From: Phycisphaerales bacterium | Lineage (GTDB): Bacteria > Planctomycetota > Phycisphaerae > Phycisphaerales > UBA1924 | Assembly (NCBI GenBank): GCA_026982035.1 | Contig: JALSHW010000053.1 | Location: forward strand, 1-5,086 | DNA length: 5,086 nucleotides | Direction of reading: 5' to 3' | Part shown: positions 1 to 5,086 of the stretch, in pieces | How positions within the stretch are numbered: position 1 is the first letter of the stretch | Layout of the letters: every line of letters starts with the position of its first letter | The notes under the pieces: model-generated | Databases searched by the model: none | What the model saw: the letters and a program-made list of their open reading frames with translations, nothing else | Told to the model about the DNA's origin: nothing | Position numbers and translations under genes: made by a program

Positions 1-1
1 G

Positions 2-166
2 GCTCGGGGGGAGCTTGCTGAGGCGGCGGCGAGGAGGAAAGCCGTGGAGTTGTTGCGGGATCGGCAGCGCGAGGCGTTTGAATCTGAGCAAAGGCGGAGA
101 GAGTCGGTCGAGTTGGACGATATTGCAGTGATGCGTCATGGGCGGCGTAGTGGAGCGTTGATATGA
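2..166 (+). CDS. fliJ: FliJ, flagellar export chaperone/ATPase stalk protein, C-terminal end (5' partial)
   Basis: Only the last 54 codons lie in the window, in the frame starting at base 2 and ending at a TGA at 164-166. The residues are strongly charged and helical: an Ala/Arg-rich helix, then KAVELLRDRQREAF, then a Glu/Arg run, then ELDDIAVMRHGRR. This resembles the usual C-terminal end of FliJ, where a long coiled coil finishes with a 'K-LD-(I/L)A--R' signature. FliJ is a small cytoplasmic coiled-coil protein that links the FliI ATPase to the export gate FlhA and helps recycle chaperones. The call is supported by position directly ahead of an flbB/ylxF-type gene and fliK, the usual place of fliJ. 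The stop overlaps the next start as ATGA, so translation is probably coupled. Because most of the protein is missing, identification rests on the tail and synteny. Confidence 0.75.
   Translation, partial: ARGELAEAAARRKAVELLRDRQREAFESEQRRRESVELDDIAVMRHGRRSGALI
152..155 (+). promoter_or_regulatory. Ribosome binding site for the FlbB/YlxF-like gene
   Basis: GGAG lies inside the last codons of fliJ, with 7 bases between it and the ATG at 163. It favours ATG 163 over the second in-frame ATG at 169. Confidence 0.5.
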
Positions 167-882
167 AAATGCTGATCAAAGCGTTGATGGTTGTGGCGGT
201 TCTGAATCTGTTGGCTGTGCTTGGTGGTGTGGGGTGGATCTTTGTGTCTGGGCGGGTCGATAAGCAGCGGGCGATGGATGTGGTTGAGATGTTTGGGGAA
301 ACGACCAGCGGGCGGGATATTCGGCTCAAGAGTGAAGAGGCCGAAGCGGCGGCGGCGATTGCAGATCAGGAGGTTGCGCTGCCGGAACTGGCGATGAACT
401 CGGATGAACTCAACGATATTCGATTGCAACTGACGCAGATTGATCGGGCGCGGCTTGAACGGATGCAACGGGAGATTACGGATCTTCAGAACACGCTCAA
501 GCGTGAGCGGGCGTTGCTTGCCAGTGAACGGGTGGATTTTGAATCGGAGCGTGATGAGTTTCTTGCGATGCGTGATCGGCTCCAAACGATTGAAGGATCG
601 GACCAGTTTACCAAGTCGCTCAATGTACTCAAGGAGTCCAAGGCCAAGGATTCGATGGCGATGCTCAGTGTGTTGATTGAGCAGGGAAAGCGTGAGCAGG
701 TGGTGACTTATCTGAGTGCGTTGAATACTGGAGTGCGGACTGAGGTGATTGCGGAGTTTATTAAGGCCGACGAGGCGGAGTTGGCAGCCGGTTTGCTGGA
801 GTCTATTCGGATGCGTGGGCTGGAAACCACGCTGACGGATGCCAGCACCGATGACGACCTTACAAACACTCTCAACCCGTAG
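163..882 (+). CDS. Membrane-anchored coiled-coil flagellar protein, FlbB/YlxF/MotE-like with MgtE_N-type C-terminal domain
   Basis: This is a 239-residue protein. Residues 5-28 form one hydrophobic segment (IKALMVVAVLNLLAVLGGVGWIF) with a Lys before it and Arg/Asp/Lys after it, so it is probably an uncleaved inner-membrane anchor. An acidic, Ala-rich linker follows, then a coiled coil at about residues 82-143, rich in Arg, Glu and Leu. Residues 147-220 are a helical region of the MgtE N-domain type, with repeated short helices (MLSVLIEQGKREQVVTYLSAL, then VIAEFIKADEAELAAGLLESI). This layout, together with a place between fliJ and fliK, is that of YlxF in Bacillus and FlbB in spirochaetes; MotE of alphaproteobacteria is related in architecture. 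FlbB is known as a collar-base protein near the stator and MotE as a periplasmic chaperone, so a role beside the motor is inferred, not shown. It starts in an ATGA overlap with fliJ and overlaps fliK at its end. There is no cysteine. Confidence 0.7.
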   Translation: MKMLIKALMVVAVLNLLAVLGGVGWIFVSGRVDKQRAMDVVEMFGETTSGRDIRLKSEEAEAAAAIADQEVALPELAMNSDELNDIRLQLTQIDRARLERMQREITDLQNTLKRERALLASERVDFESERDEFLAMRDRLQTIEGSDQFTKSLNVLKESKAKDSMAMLSVLIEQGKREQVVTYLSALNTGVRTEVIAEFIKADEAELAAGLLESIRMRGLETTLTDASTDDDLTNTLNP

Positions 883-2317
883 TACCGATAGCGCAAGTGT
901 TGGACTTCAACGCGCACAAAGAAGTGGTTTTGGCGCAGGTGATGCGCCGGGGTTTGCTGGGGTGCTTGATGCTTTTTCGAGGGTTGATGGTGGGCGGACT
1001 GATGAACCAGAGATTGCCGAGGAGGATTTGGAAACGAGTGGGGCGGATGAATCGGAAGAATCGGATGAATCTTCGGCTGTTGATGGGCAAGGGGCGGGGA
1101 ATGCTGTTGGGGACGAAGGGGTTGATGGGGAGGGCGTTGTGGTTGATCGTTCACAACGGATTGGCACGGCGGCGGGTTTGGCCCAGTTGTTGAATAATGC
1201 GGCGGCTGTTGATCTGGCGGGCTTGGCGAGCCAGCAGTTGGCCGGGCAAACACAGGGGAAACCGGCGGCCAGTGATGTGGTCGAGCAGCCAAAGCCGGAG
1301 GTCAAAGCCAACACTGCCAATCCACAACCAGCAGAAACCAATGTGCCGTCGGGCTTTGAGCGATTTATTGGGAGGGGACAAACTGGGACTCTTCAGAATG
1401 CTTTGCAAGGGACTGAATCAATGGGGAAAGGCGAGGGGAAAGGCGAGGGTGGGGCACCAACGGTACAGAACACACCACAGGATCAGGCGGCCCTTCGGCA
1501 GGCCAATGCGCAATCGACGGTTGATGCTCAACAGACTGCTCAACAGACTGCTCAACAGATTGCTCAACAGGTCGCTCAACAGAATAGTCAGCAGGTCGCC
1601 CAGCCGGCCAAGGTGCAGATGGCTCAGGTTGTTCAAGCGCAGGTTGCGGATTTCAATCCCAACTCGCGGCGGCTCGATGGGGTTCGGGGGATCAATGAGA
1701 TTGCAGGGGCTGGAAATAAAGGGCAGGCGGTGACGGGGAGTGAGTCTGCGGGCAAGGCCGGGGCTGATCAGGGTGGGCTTGATCTGGGGAATCGGCCTCA
1801 GAATGCGGGGCGGTTGATGGAGAGTACGCCAACTGATGACCGAGCGATGCAACGGCAGCAGATCATGGCACAGGTGCAACGCGGGCTTGCGTCGATTATG
1901 AATACCAAGGGTGGGACGATGAAGCTTCGGCTGAGCCCGGAGAATCTTGGTGAGGTCAATATTAAAATGACAACCAAGGACGGTCATGTGCGTGTGTCGA
2001 TTGAGGCCAAGAACGATGAGACTCGGAGCATGCTCAAAGAGGGGCTCGATGGGCTGCGTCAATCGATGGAATCGCGGGGTGTGCGGGTTGATGACTTGCG
2101 TGTTGATGGGCGTGTTGATGGGCGTGTTGACGCGGGGTTTGAGCGTTTTTTGGGTGATTCTGGGCAGGATGGTTCCAGAAGTTCTCGGGATCAGCACGAG
2201 GGGCGGGGTGGTGATGGGAATGGTGGGGATGAAGATATTGGGATTGAAGATGGTGTAGGAACAAAGGACACGCCTGGAGGCATTTGGACTGATTTTGGTC
2301 TTGATGCGATTGCGTAG
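851..2317 (+). CDS. fliK: FliK, flagellar hook-length control protein
   Basis: This is a 488-residue protein from ATG 851. An in-frame ATG at 839 would add four residues; I prefer 851 because GGA at 837-839 sits 11 bases upstream and the overlap with the previous gene is smaller, but neither start has a good ribosome site. The C-terminal domain (about residues 338-416) is the Flg_hook fold: LRLSPENLGEV at 359-369, then the hydrophobic pattern of HVRVSIEAKNDETRSMLKEG and an LRQSM--RGVRV end. This domain contacts FlhB and switches export from hook to filament subunits. The remainder is low complexity as expected for the secreted ruler: an acidic Ser/Asp/Glu stretch at about 51-75, Gly/Ala/Gln-rich sequence, and an AQQ tandem repeat at 226-252. 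After the domain comes RVDG repeated and a Gly/Asp-rich tail to residue 488 containing the only Trp. GFERF occurs twice (near residues 168 and 429). No cysteine or tyrosine is present. The family call is firm; the middle is too diverged to align by eye. Confidence 0.93.
   Translation: MTTLQTLSTRSTDSASVGLQRAQRSGFGAGDAPGFAGVLDAFSRVDGGRTDEPEIAEEDLETSGADESEESDESSAVDGQGAGNAVGDEGVDGEGVVVDRSQRIGTAAGLAQLLNNAAAVDLAGLASQQLAGQTQGKPAASDVVEQPKPEVKANTANPQPAETNVPSGFERFIGRGQTGTLQNALQGTESMGKGEGKGEGGAPTVQNTPQDQAALRQANAQSTVDAQQTAQQTAQQIAQQVAQQNSQQVAQPAKVQMAQVVQAQVADFNPNSRRLDGVRGINEIAGAGNKGQAVTGSESAGKAGADQGGLDLGNRPQNAGRLMESTPTDDRAMQRQQIMAQVQRGLASIMNTKGGTMKLRLSPENLGEVNIKMTTKDGHVRVSIEAKNDETRSMLKEGLDGLRQSMESRGVRVDDLRVDGRVDGRVDAGFERFLGDSGQDGSRSSRDQHEGRGGDGNGGDEDIGIEDGVGTKDTPGGIWTDFGLDAIA
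1423..1446 (+). repeat. Two perfect 12-bp direct repeats in fliK
   Basis: GGGGAAAGGCGA occurs twice head to tail, at 1423-1434 and 1435-1446. The unit is a multiple of three and encodes a Gly/Lys/Glu alternation (KGEGKGEG), so copy changes would keep the reading frame. Confidence 0.85.
1526..1606 (+). repeat. 12-bp tandem repeat encoding Ala-Gln-Gln-X in fliK
   Basis: The 9-base core GCTCAACAG recurs without change at 1526, 1538, 1550, 1562 and 1574, each followed by a variable codon (ACT, ACT, ATT, GTC, AAT). Two decayed units follow, AGTCAGCAG at 1586 and GCCCAGCCG at 1598. The repeats are in frame and give AQQT, AQQT, AQQI, AQQV, AQQN, SQQV, then AQP. The near identity at the DNA level, including synonymous positions, suggests recent expansion by slippage rather than only amino-acid preference. 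It lies in the ruler region of FliK, before the conserved C-terminal domain. Confidence 0.95.
2099..2134 (+). repeat. 12-bp direct repeats encoding Arg-Val-Asp-Gly in fliK
   Basis: CGTGTTGATGGG occurs at 2099-2110 and 2111-2122, and a third copy with two changes (CGTGTTGACGCG) at 2123-2134. A related unit, CGGGTTGATGAC, lies just upstream at 2084-2095, separated by one Leu codon. The protein reads RVDD-L-RVDG-RVDG-RVDA and marks the junction between the Flg_hook domain and the tail. Confidence 0.9.
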
Positions 2318-2332
2318 TTTGAAAGTAGATCG

Positions 2333-2338
2333 AAAGGG
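2333..2338 (+). promoter_or_regulatory. Ribosome binding site deciding the flgD start
   Basis: AAAGGG lies 7 bases before ATG 2346, in the 28-base gap after fliK. It decides for ATG 2346 rather than the in-frame ATG at 2295, which would place the start inside fliK and add 17 residues unlike FlgD. Confidence 0.6.
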
Positions 2339-2345
2339 CAAAGCC

Positions 2346-2933
2346 ATGAGTGCGATCGGTGATTTCTCAACGACCAACCCGTTGTCTTCTTCGGACGATG
2401 CGTTTAACACGCTGTCGAGCCAGGAGTTTTTGCGGATTATGTTTACGCAGTTGCAGAATCAGGATCCGTTGGAGCCGCAGGATTCTCAGGCGATGCTTGA
2501 TCAGTTGTCGGCGTTGCGTTCGATTGAATCGGATACGAAGATGGTTGCGTCGTTGGAGAACTTGGTTTCGCAGAACGAGTTTGCGGCCGCGTCTCAGTTG
2601 ATTGGGTCGCTGGTTTCTGGGATTACGCTTGACAATCAGCGGATGGCGGATTTGGTGGTTTCGGTGTCGCAGACATCGCAGGGGCCTGTGCTGAATTTGT
2701 TTGGTGGCGGGAGGATGTTCTTTAGCCAGGTTGATGAGATTGCCGGTCCGATTGATGATTTGGTGGATCCTGATCCAGATGATGATGTCACTCCGCCGGA
2801 TGACGATACCGGTGGGGGTATTGTGCTTAAGAAGCCGGTGGTTGGTGATGTTAATTTGCTTGATTTGATTGATGACCAGGTGGATACACCGAGTGATCGT
2901 CCAACGCGGCCTGTGGTTTTACCTGGGGGATAA
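2346..2933 (+). CDS. flgD: FlgD, flagellar hook capping / hook assembly scaffold protein (short form)
   Basis: This is a 195-residue protein. Residues 24-66 carry the conserved FlgD N-terminal region: QEFLRIMFTQLQNQDPLEP at 26-44, then the SQAMLDQLSALRSIES segment that in the family reads roughly 'TEFTAQLAQFSSLEQ'. Residues 80-132 (AAASQLIGSLVSG, then GPVLNLFGGGRMFF) match the start and end of the tudor-like part that follows in FlgD. I see no FlgD_C Ig/FnIII-like domain, which is normally inserted in that part in longer homologues. Instead the chain ends in an acidic, Pro-rich tail (residues 135-195, including DPDPDDDVTPPDDD at 141-154). FlgD is exported, sits at the growing hook tip, and guides FlgE polymerisation; it is lost when the hook is complete. 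It lies between fliK and a small operon gene, with flgE downstream, as usual. The start at 2346 is supported by a good ribosome site. Confidence 0.93.
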   Translation: MSAIGDFSTTNPLSSSDDAFNTLSSQEFLRIMFTQLQNQDPLEPQDSQAMLDQLSALRSIESDTKMVASLENLVSQNEFAAASQLIGSLVSGITLDNQRMADLVVSVSQTSQGPVLNLFGGGRMFFSQVDEIAGPIDDLVDPDPDDDVTPPDDDTGGGIVLKKPVVGDVNLLDLIDDQVDTPSDRPTRPVVLPGG

Positions 2934-2936
2934 GGG
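2932..2936 (+). promoter_or_regulatory. Ribosome binding site supporting a GTG start
   Basis: AAGGG overlaps the flgD stop codon (TAA 2931-2933) and stands 7 bases before the GTG at 2944. It is the evidence for a non-ATG start of the next gene and implies coupling to flgD translation. Confidence 0.55.
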
Positions 2937-2943
2937 CTCAATT

Positions 2944-3483
2944 GTGACGATTTCTGGCAATCAACTTCTCTCGGCACTGGGTTCTGGGATTGTTCCCAAC
3001 GGCGCGGTCGGTGAGCAAACCAGGCATGATCAGGGGTTGAGTTTCGATGAAGTTTTGAGCAAGGTTCAACGGGGAGAACCCAGCGAGATCGGGATTCAGA
3101 TTGGGAAAGAGGTTCCGATTGAGAGCATGACATTGGAGATGCAACAGCGGGCCGGGTGGGCTGCTGATCTTGCGGCGATCAATGGGATTCAGCGGGCGGT
3201 GGTGGATTTGGGCGAGTCGATTGTGCGCTTGGATGTGTCGAATCGGATGATTGAGGCGCAGATCGAGCCGAGCGGCGAGTCGGTGGTGGATCGGATTGAT
3301 GGGTATGTTTCGGTGCGACCGGCGCGTGATGCTTCTGGATCAGATGAGGAATCTGGGGGGGTGGGTGGTGAGGTGGTTGGGGATTCAGATACTGGATTGC
3401 TGGGCTTGGCCGCTTCGATTCTTCCGGCACGCATTGTGCGAAATACATCGTTGGTCGATGTGCTCGCTGCGCATGATCGTTGA
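2944..3483 (+). CDS. Small flagellar operon protein between flgD and flgE, probable divergent TIGR02530-type
   Basis: This is a 179-residue protein from GTG 2944. The start was chosen because AAGGG lies 7 bases upstream and the gap to flgD is only 10 bases; the open frame extends upstream to an ATG at 2869, but that would overlap flgD by 65 bases. Residues 30-125 can be aligned by eye, from memory, with the uncharacterised 'flagellar operon protein' family TIGR02530, which occupies the same slot in many bacteria. Matching points are a start like F-E-L (LSFDEVLSK, 32-40), an Ala-rich helix ending in a Gly (GWAADLAAINGIQRAVV, 71-87), a strand ending in V-NR-I (VRLDVSNRMI, 94-103), and RIDGYVSV near 117-124. 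The SKHA--R motif usual in that family is not visible. Residues 126-179 are an extension: an acidic Gly/Ser linker, then a helical LLGLAASILPARIV and a short tail. No signal peptide or cysteine is present. Its function is unknown; a role in hook assembly is inferred from position only. Confidence 0.7.
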   Translation: MTISGNQLLSALGSGIVPNGAVGEQTRHDQGLSFDEVLSKVQRGEPSEIGIQIGKEVPIESMTLEMQQRAGWAADLAAINGIQRAVVDLGESIVRLDVSNRMIEAQIEPSGESVVDRIDGYVSVRPARDASGSDEESGGVGGEVVGDSDTGLLGLAASILPARIVRNTSLVDVLAAHDR

Positions 3484-3495
3484 TATAGAAAAACA

Positions 3496-3515
3496 CACCG
3501 GCGATTGGGTCGGTG
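3496..3515 (+). other. Small hairpin in the flgD-distal/flgE intergenic gap
   Basis: CACCGGC at 3496-3502 can pair with GTCGGTG at 3509-3515 through seven pairs, one of them G-T, around a six-base loop. The 49-base gap before flgE is the longest non-coding stretch in the window, and the hairpin ends six bases before the flgE ribosome site. It lacks a T run directly after the stem (the nearest T-rich part, TTCTTTTC, is at 3525-3532), so it is not a convincing terminator. It could mark an mRNA processing or stability element, or be chance. Confidence 0.35.
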
Positions 3516-3520
3516 AGCAT

Positions 3521-3524
3521 GAGG
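3521..3524 (+). promoter_or_regulatory. Ribosome binding site for flgE
   Basis: GAGG stands 8 bases before ATG 3533. A nearer upstream ATG at 3519 is in another frame and has no flagellar coding content, so ATG 3533 is the start. Confidence 0.55.
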
Positions 3525-3532
3525 TTCTTTTC

Positions 3533-5086
3533 ATGGCACCAACCAGTTCTCTGTTCATCGGGCTCTCAGGGCTCAACGCCAATTCTCGTAAACTCGATAT
3601 CATCGGCAACAACATTGCCAATGTGAACACCACCGCATTCAAAAGCTCGCGGGCTATGTTTGAAACACTGTTTCAGACCAACCTCGGGTTCGGTACGGCT
3701 CCGACATCGACCAGCGGCGGGATCAACCCAAGGCAGATCGGCAACGGTGTGGGGATCGGTGCCATTCAACGGAACTTCAACAACGGCACGATCAACGCGA
3801 CCGGCGATCTGCGTGATCTGGCGATTGATGGTTCCGGGTTTTTTATGGTCGAGAGCAATGGGGCGACCTTCTACACCAGGGCGGGGACTTTTCGACAAGA
3901 TACTGAGGACAACCTGACGACGGCGACGGGGGAGCGGTTGCTTGGGTATGCGGTGGATGATAATTTTAATTTGATTACTGGGGCGTTGGTGCCTTTGAAT
4001 ATTCCGGTGGGTCGTCAAACGATTGCCGAGGCGACGAGCAATGTGTCGTTGGTGGGGAATCTCGATAAGAGCGGGGAGATACCAACTACGGGGGCGATTA
4101 TTGATTTGATGGGTTCGACATTGTCTGGGCCAACGATTCTTGGTGGTGGATTTATTTCTTCGACTTCGTTGTTGGTCAATATCGACGATCCTGATAACCC
4201 TGGGACAGCGATGTTCAGTGTTGGGCAGAGAATCCGTTTGACCAGTGATGCGTCCAAGGGTGGTGGAGGACTTCCTGAGGCGGATTTGGAGATCAGTGCA
4301 ACGACTTCGGTTCAGGATTTGATGAACTTCCTTGATTTGGCGTTGGGGATTCAGGATACGGGATCGAATAATCCTGATGGTTCGACGCCTGGGGTGACGG
4401 TTGATCCTGCGACGGGGGTGATTCGGATCGTGGGCAATGTGGGGACGGAGAACAACCTTCAGATTTCAACGGGCGATCTTCGATTGATTGATACCGATGG
4501 CACGACATCGCTTGGAGCGGCGTTTGAAACGAATCAGGTCGCTTCGGCTGACGGGGAGAGTGTACGGACTACCGTGTCGGTGTTTGATTCATTGGGGAGT
4601 TCGGTGCTGGTTGATGTGGTGATGGTGTTGGATTCGACGCCGAATACTGGTCCGGTGTGGCGGTACTTTGTGGAATCTGGTGCTGATACTGATCTGGATC
4701 TTGCGGTGGTGACGGGGACGCTGCAGTTTGACACTGAGGGGCAGATTGATCCGTTGACGAATTCTGTAGAGGTGACGATTGATCGTGAGAATACGGGTGC
4801 TGATACGCCTTTGTCATTTGATTTGAATTTCTTGTCGGACACTGGGCAGACGACATCGTTGGCGACGGGATCAACCTTGATTGGCTTGACGACTGATGGG
4901 CTTCCGCCGGGGACGCTGGAGAATTTTGCGACGGGCAATGACGGGGTTATTGTCGGACGGTTTTCCAATGGTGCAATCCGGACAATGGGGCAGGTTGTGC
5001 TTGCCAAGTTCTCGAATCCTGCGGGGTTGATTGATCAAGGCGGGAATCTTTTTGCGACGGGGCCGAACTCTGGGCCTGCTGCGGTT
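3533..5086 (+). CDS. flgE: FlgE, flagellar hook protein (3' partial)
   Basis: An open frame of 518 codons runs off the right edge. The N-terminus is the rod/hook/HAP signature: SLFIGLSGLNANSRKLDIIG, then NNIANVNTTAFKSSRA (residues 6-41), which forms the inner D0 helix. LAIDGSGFF at 96-104 and YTRAGTF at 114-120 are the FlgE/FlgF/FlgG D1 hallmark. ATSNVSLVGNL after residue 160 and VFDSLGSSV at 350-358 are typical of FlgE and its FlaE/D2 domain, which separates it from FlgG and FlgF. Between them, about residues 175-340, is a large insertion with SVQDLMNFLDLALGI (259-273) and VTVDPATGVIRIVGN (288-302), suggesting extra surface domains. The conserved C-terminal D0 helix is outside the window, so the full protein should exceed 600 residues, compared with about 400 in enteric bacteria. 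FlgE is exported and polymerises under the FlgD cap. No cysteine is visible. Codon use differs between the first third and the rest. Confidence 0.95.
   Translation, partial: MAPTSSLFIGLSGLNANSRKLDIIGNNIANVNTTAFKSSRAMFETLFQTNLGFGTAPTSTSGGINPRQIGNGVGIGAIQRNFNNGTINATGDLRDLAIDGSGFFMVESNGATFYTRAGTFRQDTEDNLTTATGERLLGYAVDDNFNLITGALVPLNIPVGRQTIAEATSNVSLVGNLDKSGEIPTTGAIIDLMGSTLSGPTILGGGFISSTSLLVNIDDPDNPGTAMFSVGQRIRLTSDASKGGGGLPEADLEISATTSVQDLMNFLDLALGIQDTGSNNPDGSTPGVTVDPATGVIRIVGNVGTENNLQISTGDLRLIDTDGTTSLGAAFETNQVASADGESVRTTVSVFDSLGSSVLVDVVMVLDSTPNTGPVWRYFVESGADTDLDLAVVTGTLQFDTEGQIDPLTNSVEVTIDRENTGADTPLSFDLNFLSDTGQTTSLATGSTLIGLTTDGLPPGTLENFATGNDGVIVGRFSNGAIRTMGQVVLAKFSNPAGLIDQGGNLFATGPNSGPAAV

Noticed and set aside
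1160..1185. A sigma-54-like TTGGCAC sequence inside fliK
   Set aside because: The GC of the -12 element is not at the required spacing after GG, and the site lies within a coding region.
708..1292. Overlapping - strand open frames opposite the FlbB-like gene and fliK
   Set aside because: Their products are Pro/His/Gln-rich or Ser/Ala-rich low-complexity sequences, with no family resemblance or ribosome site; they mirror the coding strand.
2295..2345. Upstream ATG giving flgD 17 more residues
   Set aside because: It would start inside fliK, has no ribosome site, and adds a basic stretch unlike FlgD, while ATG 2346 has AAAGGG at a good distance.
1418..2410. A 330-codon open frame on the - strand across fliK and the flgD start
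   Set aside because: It is antisense to a clear fliK with the conserved Flg_hook domain. The translation is rich in Pro, His, Leu, Ile and Arg without a domain, as expected when a G-rich coding strand is read backwards.
2869..2943. Upstream ATG for the small operon gene
   Set aside because: It would overlap flgD by 65 bases and encode its tail in another frame; GTG 2944 with AAGGG is better placed.
3484..3510. A sigma-28-like promoter around GGCGATTG before flgE
   Set aside because: The match to the -10 element is partial, and no TAAA -35 element stands at the expected distance upstream.
3496..3532. Hairpin plus T-rich stretch as a rho-independent terminator
   Set aside because: The stem is short, contains a G-T pair, and the T-rich part begins about 10 bases after the stem and is interrupted; it would also cut flgE from its operon.
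3566..4018. A 150-codon - strand open frame opposite the flgE start
   Set aside because: It lies opposite the most conserved part of flgE, and its sequence shows no recognisable motif.

Overview
The window is one stretch of a flagellar hook/basal-body operon, all on the + strand. It holds the 3' end of fliJ, a membrane-anchored coiled-coil protein of the FlbB/YlxF/MotE type, fliK (hook-length control), flgD (hook cap), a small flagellar-operon protein of the TIGR02530 kind, and the first 518 codons of flgE (hook protein). Nearly every base is coding: fliJ and the second gene share an ATGA, the second gene overlaps fliK, and the remaining gaps are about 28, 10 and 49 bases. I see no RNA gene, mobile element, CRISPR array or convincing promoter or terminator, so transcription most likely enters from upstream and continues past the right edge.

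The order fliJ - (flbB/ylxF) - fliK - flgD - (small operon protein) - flgE is the one known, from general knowledge, in Firmicutes, spirochaetes, Thermotogae and several other non-enteric phyla. Nothing in the window fixes the organism. The G-rich, T-rich coding strand, long low-complexity FliK, short FlgD with an acidic tail and large FlgE would fit a Planctomycetota-like bacterium (for example Phycisphaerae), but this is a low-confidence guess.

The genes act at successive steps of hook assembly. FliJ serves the export ATPase. The FlbB/YlxF-like protein probably sits in the inner membrane near the motor. FlgD caps the growing hook, FlgE is the hook subunit, and FliK measures hook length and switches export specificity through its C-terminal domain. 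The small protein between flgD and flgE belongs to this set by position, but its function is not known to me.

This is mostly a conventional locus rather than a new system. The points worth a second look are the divergent TIGR02530-like protein with a C-terminal extension, a FlgD that appears to lack its Ig-like domain and ends in an acidic tail, in-frame 12-bp repeats and a duplicated GFERF motif in FliK, a sharp composition and codon change at the start of flgE preceded by a small hairpin, and the absence of cysteine from all six visible protein sequences.
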